NCBI GenBank assembly: GCA_015680685.1
Contig: MNCI01022150.1
Location: 84,142-148,141 of the forward strand
DNA from: Gnetum montanum
Lineage: Eukaryota > Streptophyta > Gnetopsida > Gnetales > Gnetaceae
Length of the DNA stretch: 64,000 nt
Direction: 5' to 3'
Made by a program: the position numbers and the translations under genes. Below the pieces are notes generated by a model. That model was given only the letters and a program-made list of their open reading frames with translations. It had not been told where the DNA came from and did not search any database. This document shows positions 1-9,165 of this stretch, piece after piece (the first letter of the stretch is position 1; every line of letters begins with the position of its first letter).

Positions 1-103
1 TTCACATGTCATTCCATTAGTTCCATCTCCCTCAACAATCCCATACCTACCCGATATCACTGTAAGGAACTCAAGGATGAATTTTCATTCAGTCATGGGG
101 GTA
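1..103 (+). other. 3' internal end of a family 1 (Athila-like) element
   Basis: This short stretch is the noncoding end of a retrotransposon whose body lies left of the window. It matches, in reverse complement, the segment just inside the left LTR of element B (29745-29830): both carry a CCATACCTACCC-type word, then GAGGATGA and TTTCATTCAGTCATGGGGGTA directly before the LTR. The purine run ATGGGGG next to the LTR start at 104 is in the position of the polypurine tract that primes plus-strand DNA synthesis. No coding sequence is seen. Confidence 0.7.
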
Positions 104-129
104 TGATGAGACGCAATATGCACAAGCCA

Positions 130-186
130 CGATATCGCGGTCGACGCGATATCGCATCTCCTGCGATATCGCGTATGCGATATCGC
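130..186. promoter_or_regulatory. Cluster of four GCGATATCGC palindromes in LTR U3
   Basis: The palindrome core CGATATCG occurs four times: 130-137, then as the full ten-base GCGATATCGC at 146-155, 163-172 and 177-186. It ends 16 bp before the TATA box. Each is its own reverse complement, and neighbouring copies can also pair with each other. The position suggests a protein-binding or transcription control element, or a site of dense CpG methylation. Function is inferred only. The other copies of this LTR carry different palindromes at the same place. Confidence 0.6.
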
Positions 187-202
187 GGTCCATCGCCAAA
201 TC

Positions 203-210
203 TATAAATA
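203..210 (+). promoter_or_regulatory. TATA box of the family 1 LTR
   Basis: TATAAATA lies about 100 bp inside the LTR, immediately after the palindrome cluster. Element B has CCTATAAATATAG at the matching place on the minus strand (29621-29633 and 36781-36793), which supports it as the U3 core promoter. Transcription would begin about 25-35 bp downstream. Confidence 0.65.
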
Positions 211-463
211 AGAGGTGGCACTCCCCTCATTCGACATCCTAGGTGTAAAGTAGCAAAGCTTTGGCGGATTGATCACCCTAGAGATAGAATATTTTCCATG
301 TGCCTGTAGTAGGAGTCCCCTAAGTGAACGGTTCTTTATTCGAGCAGCTTTGTACTTGAACGCAAGTTGTGTACGGTAATAAAGACGAGCTTTGTGGATA
401 AGCCTTGCAGTGCATGGATAGGTTTAATTAATGTTATTTACTACTTTCCTAATAATGCGGCAT

Positions 464-625
464 GAGTATGACTTGGTTACGAGCATTGACGAATGTGTAC
501 GGCTAGCCAAGGAATCGGCTACTCATTGCAAGTAGATTCTCTCACCCTTTCCTCCTAGAGCGTGGGACAAGTACGATTTGATTACGAGCATCTACGGATG
601 TGTATGGCTAGTCAAGGAATCGGTT
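464..625. repeat. Duplicated segment inside the LTR
   Basis: Two diverged copies of about 57 bp, 464-520 and 569-625, share TTACGAGCAT, GGATGTGTA or GAATGTGTA, and CAAGGAATCGG. They are offset by about 105 bp with unrelated sequence between. Element A's LTR has a separate internal duplication of about 95 bp (16255-16443), so these LTRs gain internal duplications independently. Confidence 0.6.
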
Positions 626-1045
626 GCTTGTCACACTTAGGTTAGTTAGGTGCCTTAGTACGACCGCTTCGAGCACGTGCATTACGTGTGGTAATCCCAG
701 TAATGATTAGCGTTTGGTAGCCACAGTTGCACAGTTCAGGGTGTGTACGGCAAGTGGAAATGGATGCTGACGCTAGGACTTAGCATTGTAGTTAGATTTA
801 GTTTTAGTCTCTCAACCCTTCACCATTAGCATAGGAGATAATCTAAAAATACCAAAAAAATCATATACCTCGGGCTTACTTAACCATACACCGTGACAAC
901 AACAAGTAAGTCTGGGAAGATAACGAACGATTAACCCCAAGTGTTCCTCGTGGTGTTTAGGAATTTAGTCTGTGGAGTTCGACTGGATCGCACGTGCTAC
1001 ACTCGTTTTGTATGGTTGAGTGTAGGGGTACCTCGCCACTCATCA

Positions 1046-1685
1046 GTTATGCCTAAGAAAAATGAAAGCATATGCATTTGCATAGACTTTCAAGACCTAA
1101 ACAAGGAAACCTTCTTATTGCCTAGTATCGATCAACTGATTGATACCACAGTTGGACATGCCTTGTTGTCCTTCATGGATGGTTCTCTGGCTAGATCCAG
1201 ATTAGGATGAACCTTGAGCACTAGCTTAATATAACCTTCATGACCCCTTGGGGTATGTTTTGCTACACAATGATGCCTTTTGGACTAAAGAATGTAGGAG
1301 CAACATATCAATGTGTAATGATGTATATCTTTAGCGACTACATGCTTAGTTTGCTTAATGACTATGTAGATGATATTGCAGTTAACTCCAAAGTGGACCA
1401 TAACTACCAAATGACTTAGAATTGGTGCTTAAACATTGCCTAAAACACAAGCTTAGGCTAAATCCCAAGAAGTGTGTTTTTGACATTAGAATAGGTAGGA
1501 TGATTAGCTTTATAGTATTTGAAGTAGGCATATGCATAGATCCCAACAAGGTTAAGGCCATAACCAACTTAGCACCACCAGCTAACCTTAAGGAGCTACG
1601 AGGGCTGCAAGGTATAATACAATTCATACACAAGTTTATTACCCGGTTAACCAACAAGCTACAACCAATGCAACATTACTCAAGA
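1046..1685 (+). pseudogene. Reverse transcriptase of Tat-like element E1, broken
   Basis: This is the RT domain of a Ty3/gypsy polyprotein, which copied element RNA into cDNA in the virus-like particle. It starts abruptly at the LTR junction with VMPKKN, the normal interior of an RT finger domain (VVPKKNxSICICIDFQDLNK in element D), so the N-terminal part is missing. In order: CIDFQDLNK near 1080, ID-LIDTT-GHALLSFMDG near 1125-1180, MPFGLKNVGATYQ near 1270-1310, and the catalytic YVDD near 1366. Then follow LRLNPKKCVF and LKELRGLQG of the connection region. The catalytic Asp pair is kept, but stops and frameshifts break the frame (for example around 1205 and 1400). The MPFGLKN-GATYQ and YVDD wording fits the Tat clade rather than Athila. 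Confidence 0.8.
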
Positions 1686-2660
1686 AAGAAGCTCACTTTG
1701 AGTGGACAACTCAGTGCTAGAGAGTGTTCGATAACATTAAGTAAGAGCTAGCACAACTTCCTATGGTTTACCCTCTGCAAGGAGATAAGTCTTTTTACAT
1801 CTACCTCACCACTTTTGACACATCCATCACTTCCCTACTTTGCCAAAAGAAAGATGATGGTGTAGAGGTCCTGGTCTACTATCTAATTCATGAATTAGTA
1901 GCCCACAAAATGAGATACAACAATGTGAAGAAGTATTGCCTTGCCCTAGTCTACCCACTAAAGAAGTGAAGGCATTACCTCTTCTGTAGCCAAGTTAACA
2001 TCATTTGCAAGAACAATGTACTCCAAGCTAGAACAATGAATATCTATGAAAGAAGTTGCATTGCATAATGGAAAGTAATAATAGTTGAGTTTGACTTGAA
2101 TTATGTTGCAAAAGCCTTAATGAAAGGTCAAGCAATAGCCACACAACTCATAGGTTCACCAGTAGATGATCAAGCTACCATAGACCCTAAATTCCTGAAT
2201 GAGCATGTAAGCAGTATTAACCAAGTGCTTAACAACTATAATGCACTCCTACATTTTGATGGAGCTTCAACCTCTTGAGGGGTTAGCACCACTTCTATTA
2301 TCACATTTCCCTTTGAGGAGATATGACCCTTCACATATCATTTTGCATTTTTTTGCACTAACAATATGGTGAAGTATGAAGGTCTCCTTCGACACATCCT
2401 TGTAGCACGCAACCTAGGGATCCAACTCATAGTGATCTAAGGTGATTCACAACTAGTCATCAATTAGGTAGTAGAGGTTTACACCTACAAAGCATAACAT
2501 TTACAAATTTACTACAAGTTGGAAAAACACTTGCACCAATACTTTGTAGTTGTTGATGTCCAACATGTTCCCTAGAGTGAAAATCCCATTGCTAATGCAC
2601 TTACGACATTAGCCCTTAGCATAGCTTCTAGCATGTTCAACATGTTGCCCACCTAGGTGG
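1686..2660 (+). pseudogene. Tandem RNase H domains of E1 (dual RNase H)
   Basis: Two RNase H-like segments follow the RT. The first (about 1763-1969) resembles the usual Ty3/gypsy domain: FYIYLTTFDTSITSLLCQ, then VYYLIHELVAHKMRYNNVKKYCLAL. The second (about 2245-2640) resembles the plant RVT_3/archaeal-type domain: LHFDGAS, then NMVKYEGLL, GDSQLVIN and a P-ANALTTLAL end. Its D, E and D catalytic residues can still be read. Having both domains in a row is known for the Tat clade. In the active element these degraded the RNA template during cDNA synthesis. Stops are frequent (for example after DGASTS near 2278). Confidence 0.7.
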
Positions 2661-2819
2661 TGGATTGCACTGCACCTATCATGAAAACCATCAAGGATGC
2701 ATCCATAGCCATAGTTAGCACCACCCATGAAAAGTAATAGTACGATGACATCAAGATGTACCTTCTACAAGGTGAGCCCTTGCAACACTTAACTACTACT
2801 TAAAAGGATGTAGTATGCA

Positions 2820-3965
2820 AATGTTCACTATAGTATGTCAGCATGGATGATAACATGTTATGTTGCAAATCCTACGATGGCATATTGCTACCTTGTGTAA
2901 GTGAAAGTGAAGCAAAAGCAATCATTGAGAAAGTTCACGAAGGACTATGCAAAGGTCACATAGCACCTAGGGAAATGGTAGCAAGAATCAGACAGCTAGG
3001 TTACTATTGGCCTTGCACAAGGAGCAATTATGTCTAGGAAGTCAAAATGTGGGATACTTATCAGCGACATAGCAATTTAATGCACGTTCCACCAAATGAA
3101 TTACACACAATGTAAATCACATGGCTATTTCGACACTGGGGCCTGGACATCATCCAACCCATAATGCCTAAGTCCTCCATAGGGCATAGCTTCATAATAA
3201 TTGCAACAGAATATTTCACCAAGTGGGTCAAAGCTATTCCCCTTAGAAACATGACATCGTAGTAGGTTGTAAGTTTATGTTGGACAACATAGTAACCCAT
3301 TTTAGCTTATCCATGACCATAGTAACATATAATAAACCATAGTTTAGTAGCACCGAAACCAAAGCCTTTTGTGAGCACTTTTGCATCAAGCACTCCTTTT
3401 CATTGCTATACTACCCTTAGGCAAATGGCCAAGCAGAGGCCACTAACAAGGTTATGATCAACCTCCTCAAGAAGATGCTAAGAAACAACAAATGACAATG
3501 GTATGAGCAACTAGTCTATGCATTTTGGGCCTACTGCATGATGCATTGAATAGTAATAGGTGTGATGCCTTATAGTCTCATCTATGAATCTAAAATAGTT
3601 TTGCCATTTGAATTATAGGTTCCATCACTCCAAGTAATCCTCTCAGACTTCATCACAAAGGTTAGAAAAATGATTTGAGAACTGTAGACCTTAACTCAAT
3701 AGAGGAAGAGTGCATGCATACACTTGATCACATTGAGTGGTACCAAGAAAAGTAATGACAAAAGCATCATCACAATTAGCATTAGCACTTCATCAAGAGA
3801 GGGAAGCTAGTCCTCAAGGTCATTTGCAAACCTGTAGATAAATTCTTAGCCAACTAGGAAGGGCCTTTCTTGGTCACTAAGGCCTATGAAAATAGAGCAT
3901 TCAAGCTTGCTGATTAAGACAGAAACAAGTTTGCCAATCCAATGAATCATTTGCACCTAAAGTTG
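2820..3965 (+). pseudogene. Integrase of E1, second catalytic Asp lost
   Basis: The integrase inserted the cDNA into chromosomes. An HHCC-like head is visible near 2930-3065: VHEGLCKGHIAP, LGYYWPC, then WDTYQRHSN, where the first Cys of the last pair reads Trp and the second reads Tyr. The core begins with WGLDII near 3140 (first Asp present) and EYFTKWVKAIPL near 3210. The expected TDNGT box reads TYNKP, so the second catalytic Asp is a Tyr codon at 3328-3330. PQANGQAEATNK near 3418-3450 keeps the third catalytic residue in the DNA. The C-terminal tail to about 3965 contains an EGPFLVTKAYENRAFKL-like stretch matching the end of element D's integrase. Several TAG/TAA stops interrupt it. Confidence 0.75.
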
Positions 3966-4029
3966 TACTACATTTAGCATGCAGCACTGCACATCAATGA
4001 AGCAAGGTATGCATTTGTCTACTACAATG
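3966..4029. other. Short spacer after E1 integrase
   Basis: Noncoding sequence between the last recognisable pol residues and the first TTAAAC repeat; nothing else is seen. Confidence 0.4.
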
Positions 4030-4335
4030 TTAAACTAGCATAGCTCTTCCCCTTGATGTTAAACTGGCACAGCTATTTGCTATAACGTTAAATCTTGCAT
4101 TGCTTATTTTCTAAGACTATAAACTAGGAGTCCACCATGATTTTAAACTAGTAGTCCGTCATGACTCTAAAATGGCAAAGCATATCCACTAAGATGTTAA
4201 ACTAGAACAAAGTAGTTCTCTAGGACTATAAACTAACATAGCATAGTCTGCTAGGACCTTAAACTAGGCCCAATGGTCTACTAGGACCTTAAACTAGCAA
4301 AGCCATGGTTTACCAAGATCTTAAATTGGGTTTGC
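4030..4335 (+). repeat. TTAAACTRG minisatellite downstream of E1 pol
   Basis: About eleven degenerate units of roughly 24-32 bp, each starting TTAAACTRG or a variant (ATAAACTAG, TAAAATGG), often followed by CAAAGC and a CTAGGAC(C) end. The same repeat, in reverse orientation, lies just past the integrase of element D (51780-51960), again at 49926-50135, and at 55678-55772. It is therefore a fixed feature of this retrotransposon family between pol and the 3' LTR. Its role is unknown. Confidence 0.75.
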
Positions 4336-5431
4336 GTTCAGTCATTAATAACTTTTTTCATCCTTTTGCAAGCAAGCGAGTGAGCATACTATAACTCTCC
4401 TACACCAAGTGAGCAAGGATAGTATAGTTCCAAAATAAAGTACTTGCAACCTATGCAACCAATTTCACTCATGTGGCCTTCTACATTCTATCACCTAGAG
4501 TCTATTTGCATTTATGCCTTGTGTGGCTTTCTTATCTTCTTGGAGTTGTGTTTGTAGGATGAAGCCCCAAGCAATCATTCAAAGATGCATCTCATCATAG
4601 CAGCAAGTTGCCACATCACTCTAATGTGCATGATTAAACTATTTAAACCTCTCAATAGTGCATATCCCCATTATCCCATTAGAGCAATACCCTTTAATTT
4701 CCTGCATCACATAGATTGTAACCATTTTTGATGCTCATGTGCTATGACCATATGGCATCCTCTTCAAGTAAAACCATAGAACCCAAGGTGGATGTAACAT
4801 AAGTTATCTTGTGGGAAGCCTCAGTTAGCTGATCAAAGCCTAGGCATATGTAACATAAGTCATCTTAGATAGGAAACACCTATCATACAGATGCAAAGCA
4901 GTTTTGCAAACAACAAAGCAAACCCCATCTAATGACATACAACCACTTGATGGAAAGCACCTTGCAGTAAGCATCTAGTGACATGTAGAGCCCAAAGAAG
5001 GTTCACCCCATCAAAAAAAGTAAAGGAAAAAAGTATGTCCCCAAGCAACCTAGTAGCAAAGTAATTTCATAGTTACCCTAGCCTTGAACCTACACCTTGA
5101 CTCTCTCACAAGCACTCTGACAAGAGGTTAATGATTTCAAAGGCAAGTCACTTTGGTGTCATGGTCACCATCAACCATGATGCCCTTGCATCATAACATC
5201 TCATTTGCATCTTATCTTTCCTTTTATCCCCAGTAGATCACCTACACCTTTTACTTCCACTTCTTACCTACTATCTAGCATACCACTATCCACAACACTC
5301 TTCAGCACAGTCCTATAACATCTAATTAGCTACCAAAGAGCAATGTTGGTGCCAAGTCTGTTGTGGTGTTTTTTTGTTCTTTATCAACATCTCTTAGGCT
5401 ATCCCTTCAGATGTCAACAAAGAGAGGCCAA
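4336..5431 (+). other. 3' noncoding region of E1
   Basis: No gene is seen. The stretch near 4520-4570 (CTTCTTGGAGTTGTGTTTGTAGGATGAAGC) matches the minus strand of the two D-type 3' regions near 49800-49840 and 51650-51690, so it is internal element sequence. It ends with the purine-rich ACAAAGAGAGGCCAA directly before the LTR start at 5432, in polypurine tract position; the minus-strand copy at 48990-49010 reads ACAAAGAAGAGCCAA. Confidence 0.6.
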
Positions 5432-5478
5432 TGAAACACCACCAAATCTAGACTATGGCATCATGACTATAATTTTTT

Positions 5479-6120
5479 TTAAGTGTTGAGACTATGCTCA
5501 TACCTAGTTGAGAGCATAGTTAACCTCTTATTGAGAGCGTAGTCAACATGAAGGCCATTTTTTTGTAGTTTTCGCTAAGTGTTGAGACTACGCTCAAACC
5601 TAGTTGAGAGTGTAGTTAGCCTCTCGTAGAGAGCATAGTCAACATGAAGGCTAGTTTTTGCAAATTTCTTCTAAGTGGTAAGACTATGCTCAACCCTAGT
5701 TGAAAGCATAGTTAGAAAGAAGGCTAGTTTTGCAAATTTTTTCTAAGTGTTGACACTATGCTCTTCCCAACTGGGAGTGTAGTCAACCTCTCGTGGAGAG
5801 CATAGTTAGCCTCTTATGGAGAGTGTACTTAGTAGAAGGCTAGTTTTTACAAATTTTGCTAAGTGTCGAGACTACACTCAACCCCAATTGAGAGTGTAGT
5901 TAGCCTCTTGTGGAGAGCATAGTCAACAGAAAGCTAGTTTTTGCAAATTTTGCTAAGTGTCGAGACTACACTCAACCCTAGTTGAGAGAGTAGTCAACCT
6001 CTCATGAAGAGTGTAGTCAGCAGAAGGCCACTTTTCACAAATTTTTCTAAGTCCTAGGACTACACTCTCCCCCAACCTAGAGCATAGTCAGCCTCTCACG
6101 GAGAGCATAGTAAGCTAAAA
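5479..6120 (+). repeat. Seven-copy hairpin array in E1 LTR U3
   Basis: Units start at AAGTGTTGAGAC-type words at about 5481, 5577, 5673, 5745, 5861, 5955 and 6049, so the period is near 95 bp. Each unit contains GACTATGCTC followed by GAGAGCATAGT or GAGTGTAGT, which can pair as a hairpin around AACCCTAGTT, and ends with GAAGGCTAGTTTTTGCAAATTTT. The same wording recurs in the LTR at the right edge (63421-63800), with an alternating spacing there. Upstream of the TATA box this could act as an enhancer array; that is inference. Confidence 0.8.
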
Positions 6121-6514
6121 TAGTCTTCAGTGGCCTCCATAGCACACCAATGATGCTCGACTTAGCTCTAGGATGCAGTCAACTCACCTTTAGTGAGAGT
6201 AGTTTGCAAAATAATTTATTTTTGTCTTGTCTTTTACCCCAAAATTGTAACTATTCTCAACCCCATGCAAGAGCATGGAGAGCATAGTCTCTGGCTTACA
6301 TTTTTTAGGTACCTTGTGGTCTTCTCAGTGCACACACATGCAGTTGGTAACATAGTCTAGTCTCATAGTCTCACAGAGTTTGACATAGCATAGCAAAGCG
6401 TAACACCATTAGCCTCATTAGTACACCACATGAATAGTGACTACACTGAGCATAGTCCCGACTATTCCCTCTGCCACATGGCAACCATCCCACATTTTTC
6501 ACTAACCCTAGACC

Positions 6515-6522
6515 TATAAATA
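6515..6522 (+). promoter_or_regulatory. TATA box of the E1 LTR
   Basis: TATAAATA follows CACTAACCCTAGACC and is downstream of the hairpin array, in a normal U3 promoter position. The last bases of the window (CTAACCCTAGC) match the sequence just upstream, so the right-edge LTR would have its TATA box just outside the window. Confidence 0.6.
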
Positions 6523-7117
6523 CCCATGCTCTCAAAGTTTTCAGGGTTGGAAAATTGAAGAGTTGCAAATCTAAGGAGTGCTTGGGAGAGAACTAAAGGC
6601 ATTTTGGTGAACCAAGAAGAGGTGAAGTTGCATACAACCACAAACCCCCATAATCCAAAAAAACACCGTAGCCAATGCTACACCACGGTGGCCAACCTAG
6701 TAGATGTAGATACCTCGGCAGAATGTCGATCTTCGTGACTAGATACCTTGGAGACTATGATCACACTATCCACTATGCCTATTGTCCACTATGTATCTTC
6801 TAACCCCTTTTTATGTTAACTATGCTCAACCCCATTTAGGGTGGTGTTTCACTTCTCTCTCTCTTTCTTTGCATTTTTCACACTTTACTTGCATTTTTTG
6901 CTATTTTATTGCATAGTTTCATCTAAGACTATGCTCGGGCAGTAGTCTACACACATTGACACTACCCACTTCACCAAAAATTTTGACTACGCTCATTCCC
7001 CTTCGGGAACCTATGACTACAATTGACACCATTGACACTATAAACACTATTAACACCACAAACATTGCTTACACACTTAACATTATCTCGCATTAGCATT
7101 TTAGCTAACCACACTAC

Positions 7118-7118
<1 letters not shown>

Positions 7119-7160
<42 letters not shown>
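7119..7160. repeat. Poly(C) homopolymer, 42 nt
   Basis: An uninterrupted run of C from 7119 to 7160 at the apparent outer edge of the E1 LTR. Read on the minus strand it gives a short open reading frame with a run of glycines that is not a gene. Exact length is unreliable because homopolymers of this size are hard to sequence and assemble. Confidence 0.85.
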
Positions 7161-7162
<2 letters not shown>

Positions 7163-7400
7163 ATGCATCTAATAAGTCCCTGTTTGATTGGCTAGACTGT
7201 TCAAGGCACCCCATCTCCACCTTTAGCAGGCCCTCGTGTGGATTTGGGGATAGGCTGTGCACTCATGGACCTTGGTGTTCCAGCCATCGACATTTTTGGC
7301 CATTACAATGTTTAGTTATCCAATGTTAAGGATTGATCATTTAGGTGCTTGTTTGTGATCTTGAGTAGGTGTATTATTTTAATATTATTTTATTCCTAGC
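7161..7400. other. Unassigned junction between E1 LTR and element A
   Basis: No gene, LTR or repeat is recognised. It is slightly richer in GC than the flanks and includes GGACCTTGGTGTTCC near 7270. It may be flanking genomic sequence or the remains of a lost LTR end of element A. Confidence 0.3.
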
Positions 7401-9165
7401 TATCAGAGTATGTTTGTTGGTCTTAACTCTTTATGGTGATTAATTTAGTATTTTTTAATGGATTAACCATGGGGAGTTAGAAAAACTTTTAAAAATTTTT
7501 TGAGAAAAAACCAAAGGTTTGGGTTCCCTCCATGACATAAATCATATCTCTGGTAGCTTGAGGGTTAAAGAATGTGTGAAAATAGGTTAGTGGTTTATGT
7601 GTTAGAGTGCTTGAAAGGTTTGTGGACTCTGAAAAATTGTAAAATCTCCTCTAGTGCTTTTGGAAAATGGTGAAAAATGAGCTAAGTGTCATTTCTATAG
7701 ATAGACTTTTTATACTGGGGCTATGTTAATGAAGCTACATTTACTCATCCCATTGCATCAATGGGGATTTATTGATGTAGTTGTTATTAATTTTTTCCAT
7801 TGAGAAATGGAGGAATTCTATATGAGTTCTGAAATGAAACAAGAGCCCAATGGAAGCTAGAAAGATGAAGAATAATGATCATAACATAGAAGAGGATAGA
7901 TGTATCCGAGGAGAAGAATTTGAGTGGATTTAGACAGATTTATGATGTTAAATAGAGAAAAATTAGAAGTTTGAAAGCTATTAGGTTGATTGATTAAGTA
8001 AGTAACCTATTGTTAGGGAATTTAATGTAAGTTAGATCAAAGGGATATAAGTGGGTTGTTCCCAAAGTAGCCATAGGCCTCCCATGCCTTTGCATACCTT
8101 CATTGTAAGAAGTTCATGGGCCATAAGGATGATGAATGATTGAGTTAAGTTAAATTCCATATCAAAGGAAGAAATTGTCCAAGGGTTATGTGATCTAGGA
8201 ATAAAACTGAGAAATTTCCTATGGCATAAGGCAGTGATATGGTAGATCATGAGATGAATGAATGGTAGAGATAGGATGTGGCAGAGATAATCCACATATT
8301 AGTTACACAAGTTTCTTGGTGAAAATTATGATTAAGATGATTTGATATCAATTCTTTATAAGTTGAAACCATGTCCATTCCTCTTTTAGTGAACTTGCAT
8401 TGAGAAAGTCTAGGACAACTCCAAAGGACAACCATCATTCCAAGAGAAGTAGAAAAGAGAAGAAGTGGAGAGGGCCTTAGCTAGAAAGGTGCCTTCAAGC
8501 ATGGATAACCTATCTTTCCAACCTCATAACTAGTGCTTGTAGTCCATTATTAAGTCTAAGGTGTGTGCTTTGAATTAATATGTTTTTTTTTCCATAGAAA
8601 CCACACCATACTTCCTTTTATGATCAATGGTAGGAGTGATGATATACTAGTGGATTTTTATATAACTTAAGAATGATGTTGAGGGAACCTATATCAAAAC
8701 TCCTTGAGATAATATCCTTTTCCATTTCCACTTGATCCTTTAATAGTTCTTTAAGTATCAAGATCATTAATTAATTTTTAAAATGTAAGTTTTAATGTGA
8801 AAGAACCTTGTGCTTCCAGGATATTAATTTCCTATTGAACAGATGAAATGTATGGATGTCATGAATTCATTGCGTGATACCACCATAAAATTAATAGATT
8901 ATTATTAAAGAACATAATCCAAAGATAAAAATAAACCTTTTGACTAATCAATCATAATAATGATAGTTTTCTTTAAAAAAATTTCCAAAATTGTAGTAGC
9001 AATAATAAAATCAAAGACTTCCAATAAAACTATATGAAAGTAGTTAAGGGAAAAGAAAAAGAAAAGAAAAAAATATATAAAATAATAAAGAAAATATTTA
9101 AGAAAATGAAAAACATATAAAGAATAGTGTAAAAAAAAGGTGAAAAATAGATTAGCCTCAACAAG
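7401..9165 (-). other. 3' noncoding region of element A
   Basis: No convincing gene. Blocks are shared with the same part of elements B and C: for example CCAAAGTAGCCATAGGCC...TGCCTTTGCATA near 8053-8095 matches B near 30455-30495, and the ACCACACCATACTTCCTTTTAT block near 8601-8622 matches B near 31063-31100. On the minus strand, TTTTTCTAACT near 7470-7490 matches C near 46385. An A-rich block (8930-9150) separates it from pol. Short open frames here are not supported as genes. Confidence 0.6.

Larger units (their letters stand above)
104..1045 (+). mobile_element. 3' LTR of a family 1 (Athila-like) retrotransposon
   Basis: A 942-bp LTR, bounded by the short inverted ends TGATGA (104) and TCATCA (to 1045). 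The ends were set by comparison with the element B LTR (28907-29744) and the element A LTR (15610-16556), which share the same termini; the right end also shares a TTGTATGG...TAGGGGTACCTC stretch with B. U3 contains a palindrome cluster and a TATA box; U5 contains a duplicated segment of about 57 bp. This copy keeps many CpG dinucleotides that are TpG or CpA in A and B, so it is probably the youngest. It ends inside the reverse transcriptase of E1, where coding sequence resumes at once, so it is a nested insertion. Confidence 0.8.
5432..7118 (+). mobile_element. 3' LTR of Tat-like element E1
   Basis: An LTR of about 1.7 kb. The start TGAAACACCACCAAAT is shared with the minus-strand LTR ending at 48989 and resembles TGAAACAACACAAAAT at 63338. 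U3 holds a seven-copy array (5479-6120) and a TATA box at 6515-6522. Sequence upstream of the TATA box (CCACATGGCA, CCACATTTTTCACTAACCCTAG) recurs at 63962-64000. The right end is uncertain: CACTACA at 7112-7118, just before the poly(C) tract, is my best guess for a CA terminus. No target duplication can be checked because the left part of E1 lies beyond the nested element. Confidence 0.65.

Noticed and set aside
130-186. CRISPR-like spacing of GCGATATCGC words
   Set aside because: The words are palindromes with spacers of only 4-8 bp inside an LTR promoter; there are no cas genes and the genome is plant nuclear.
1382-1657. 91-residue minus-strand frame over the E1 RT
   Set aside because: Antisense of clear RT coding sequence on the plus strand.
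4030-4335. TTAAACTRG repeats as a CRISPR array
   Set aside because: Units are degenerate, abut each other without unique spacers of constant size, and recur at the same place in related retrotransposons.
6971-7168. Minus-strand open frame with a glycine run
   Set aside because: It is only the translation of the poly(C) tract; no other coding feature.
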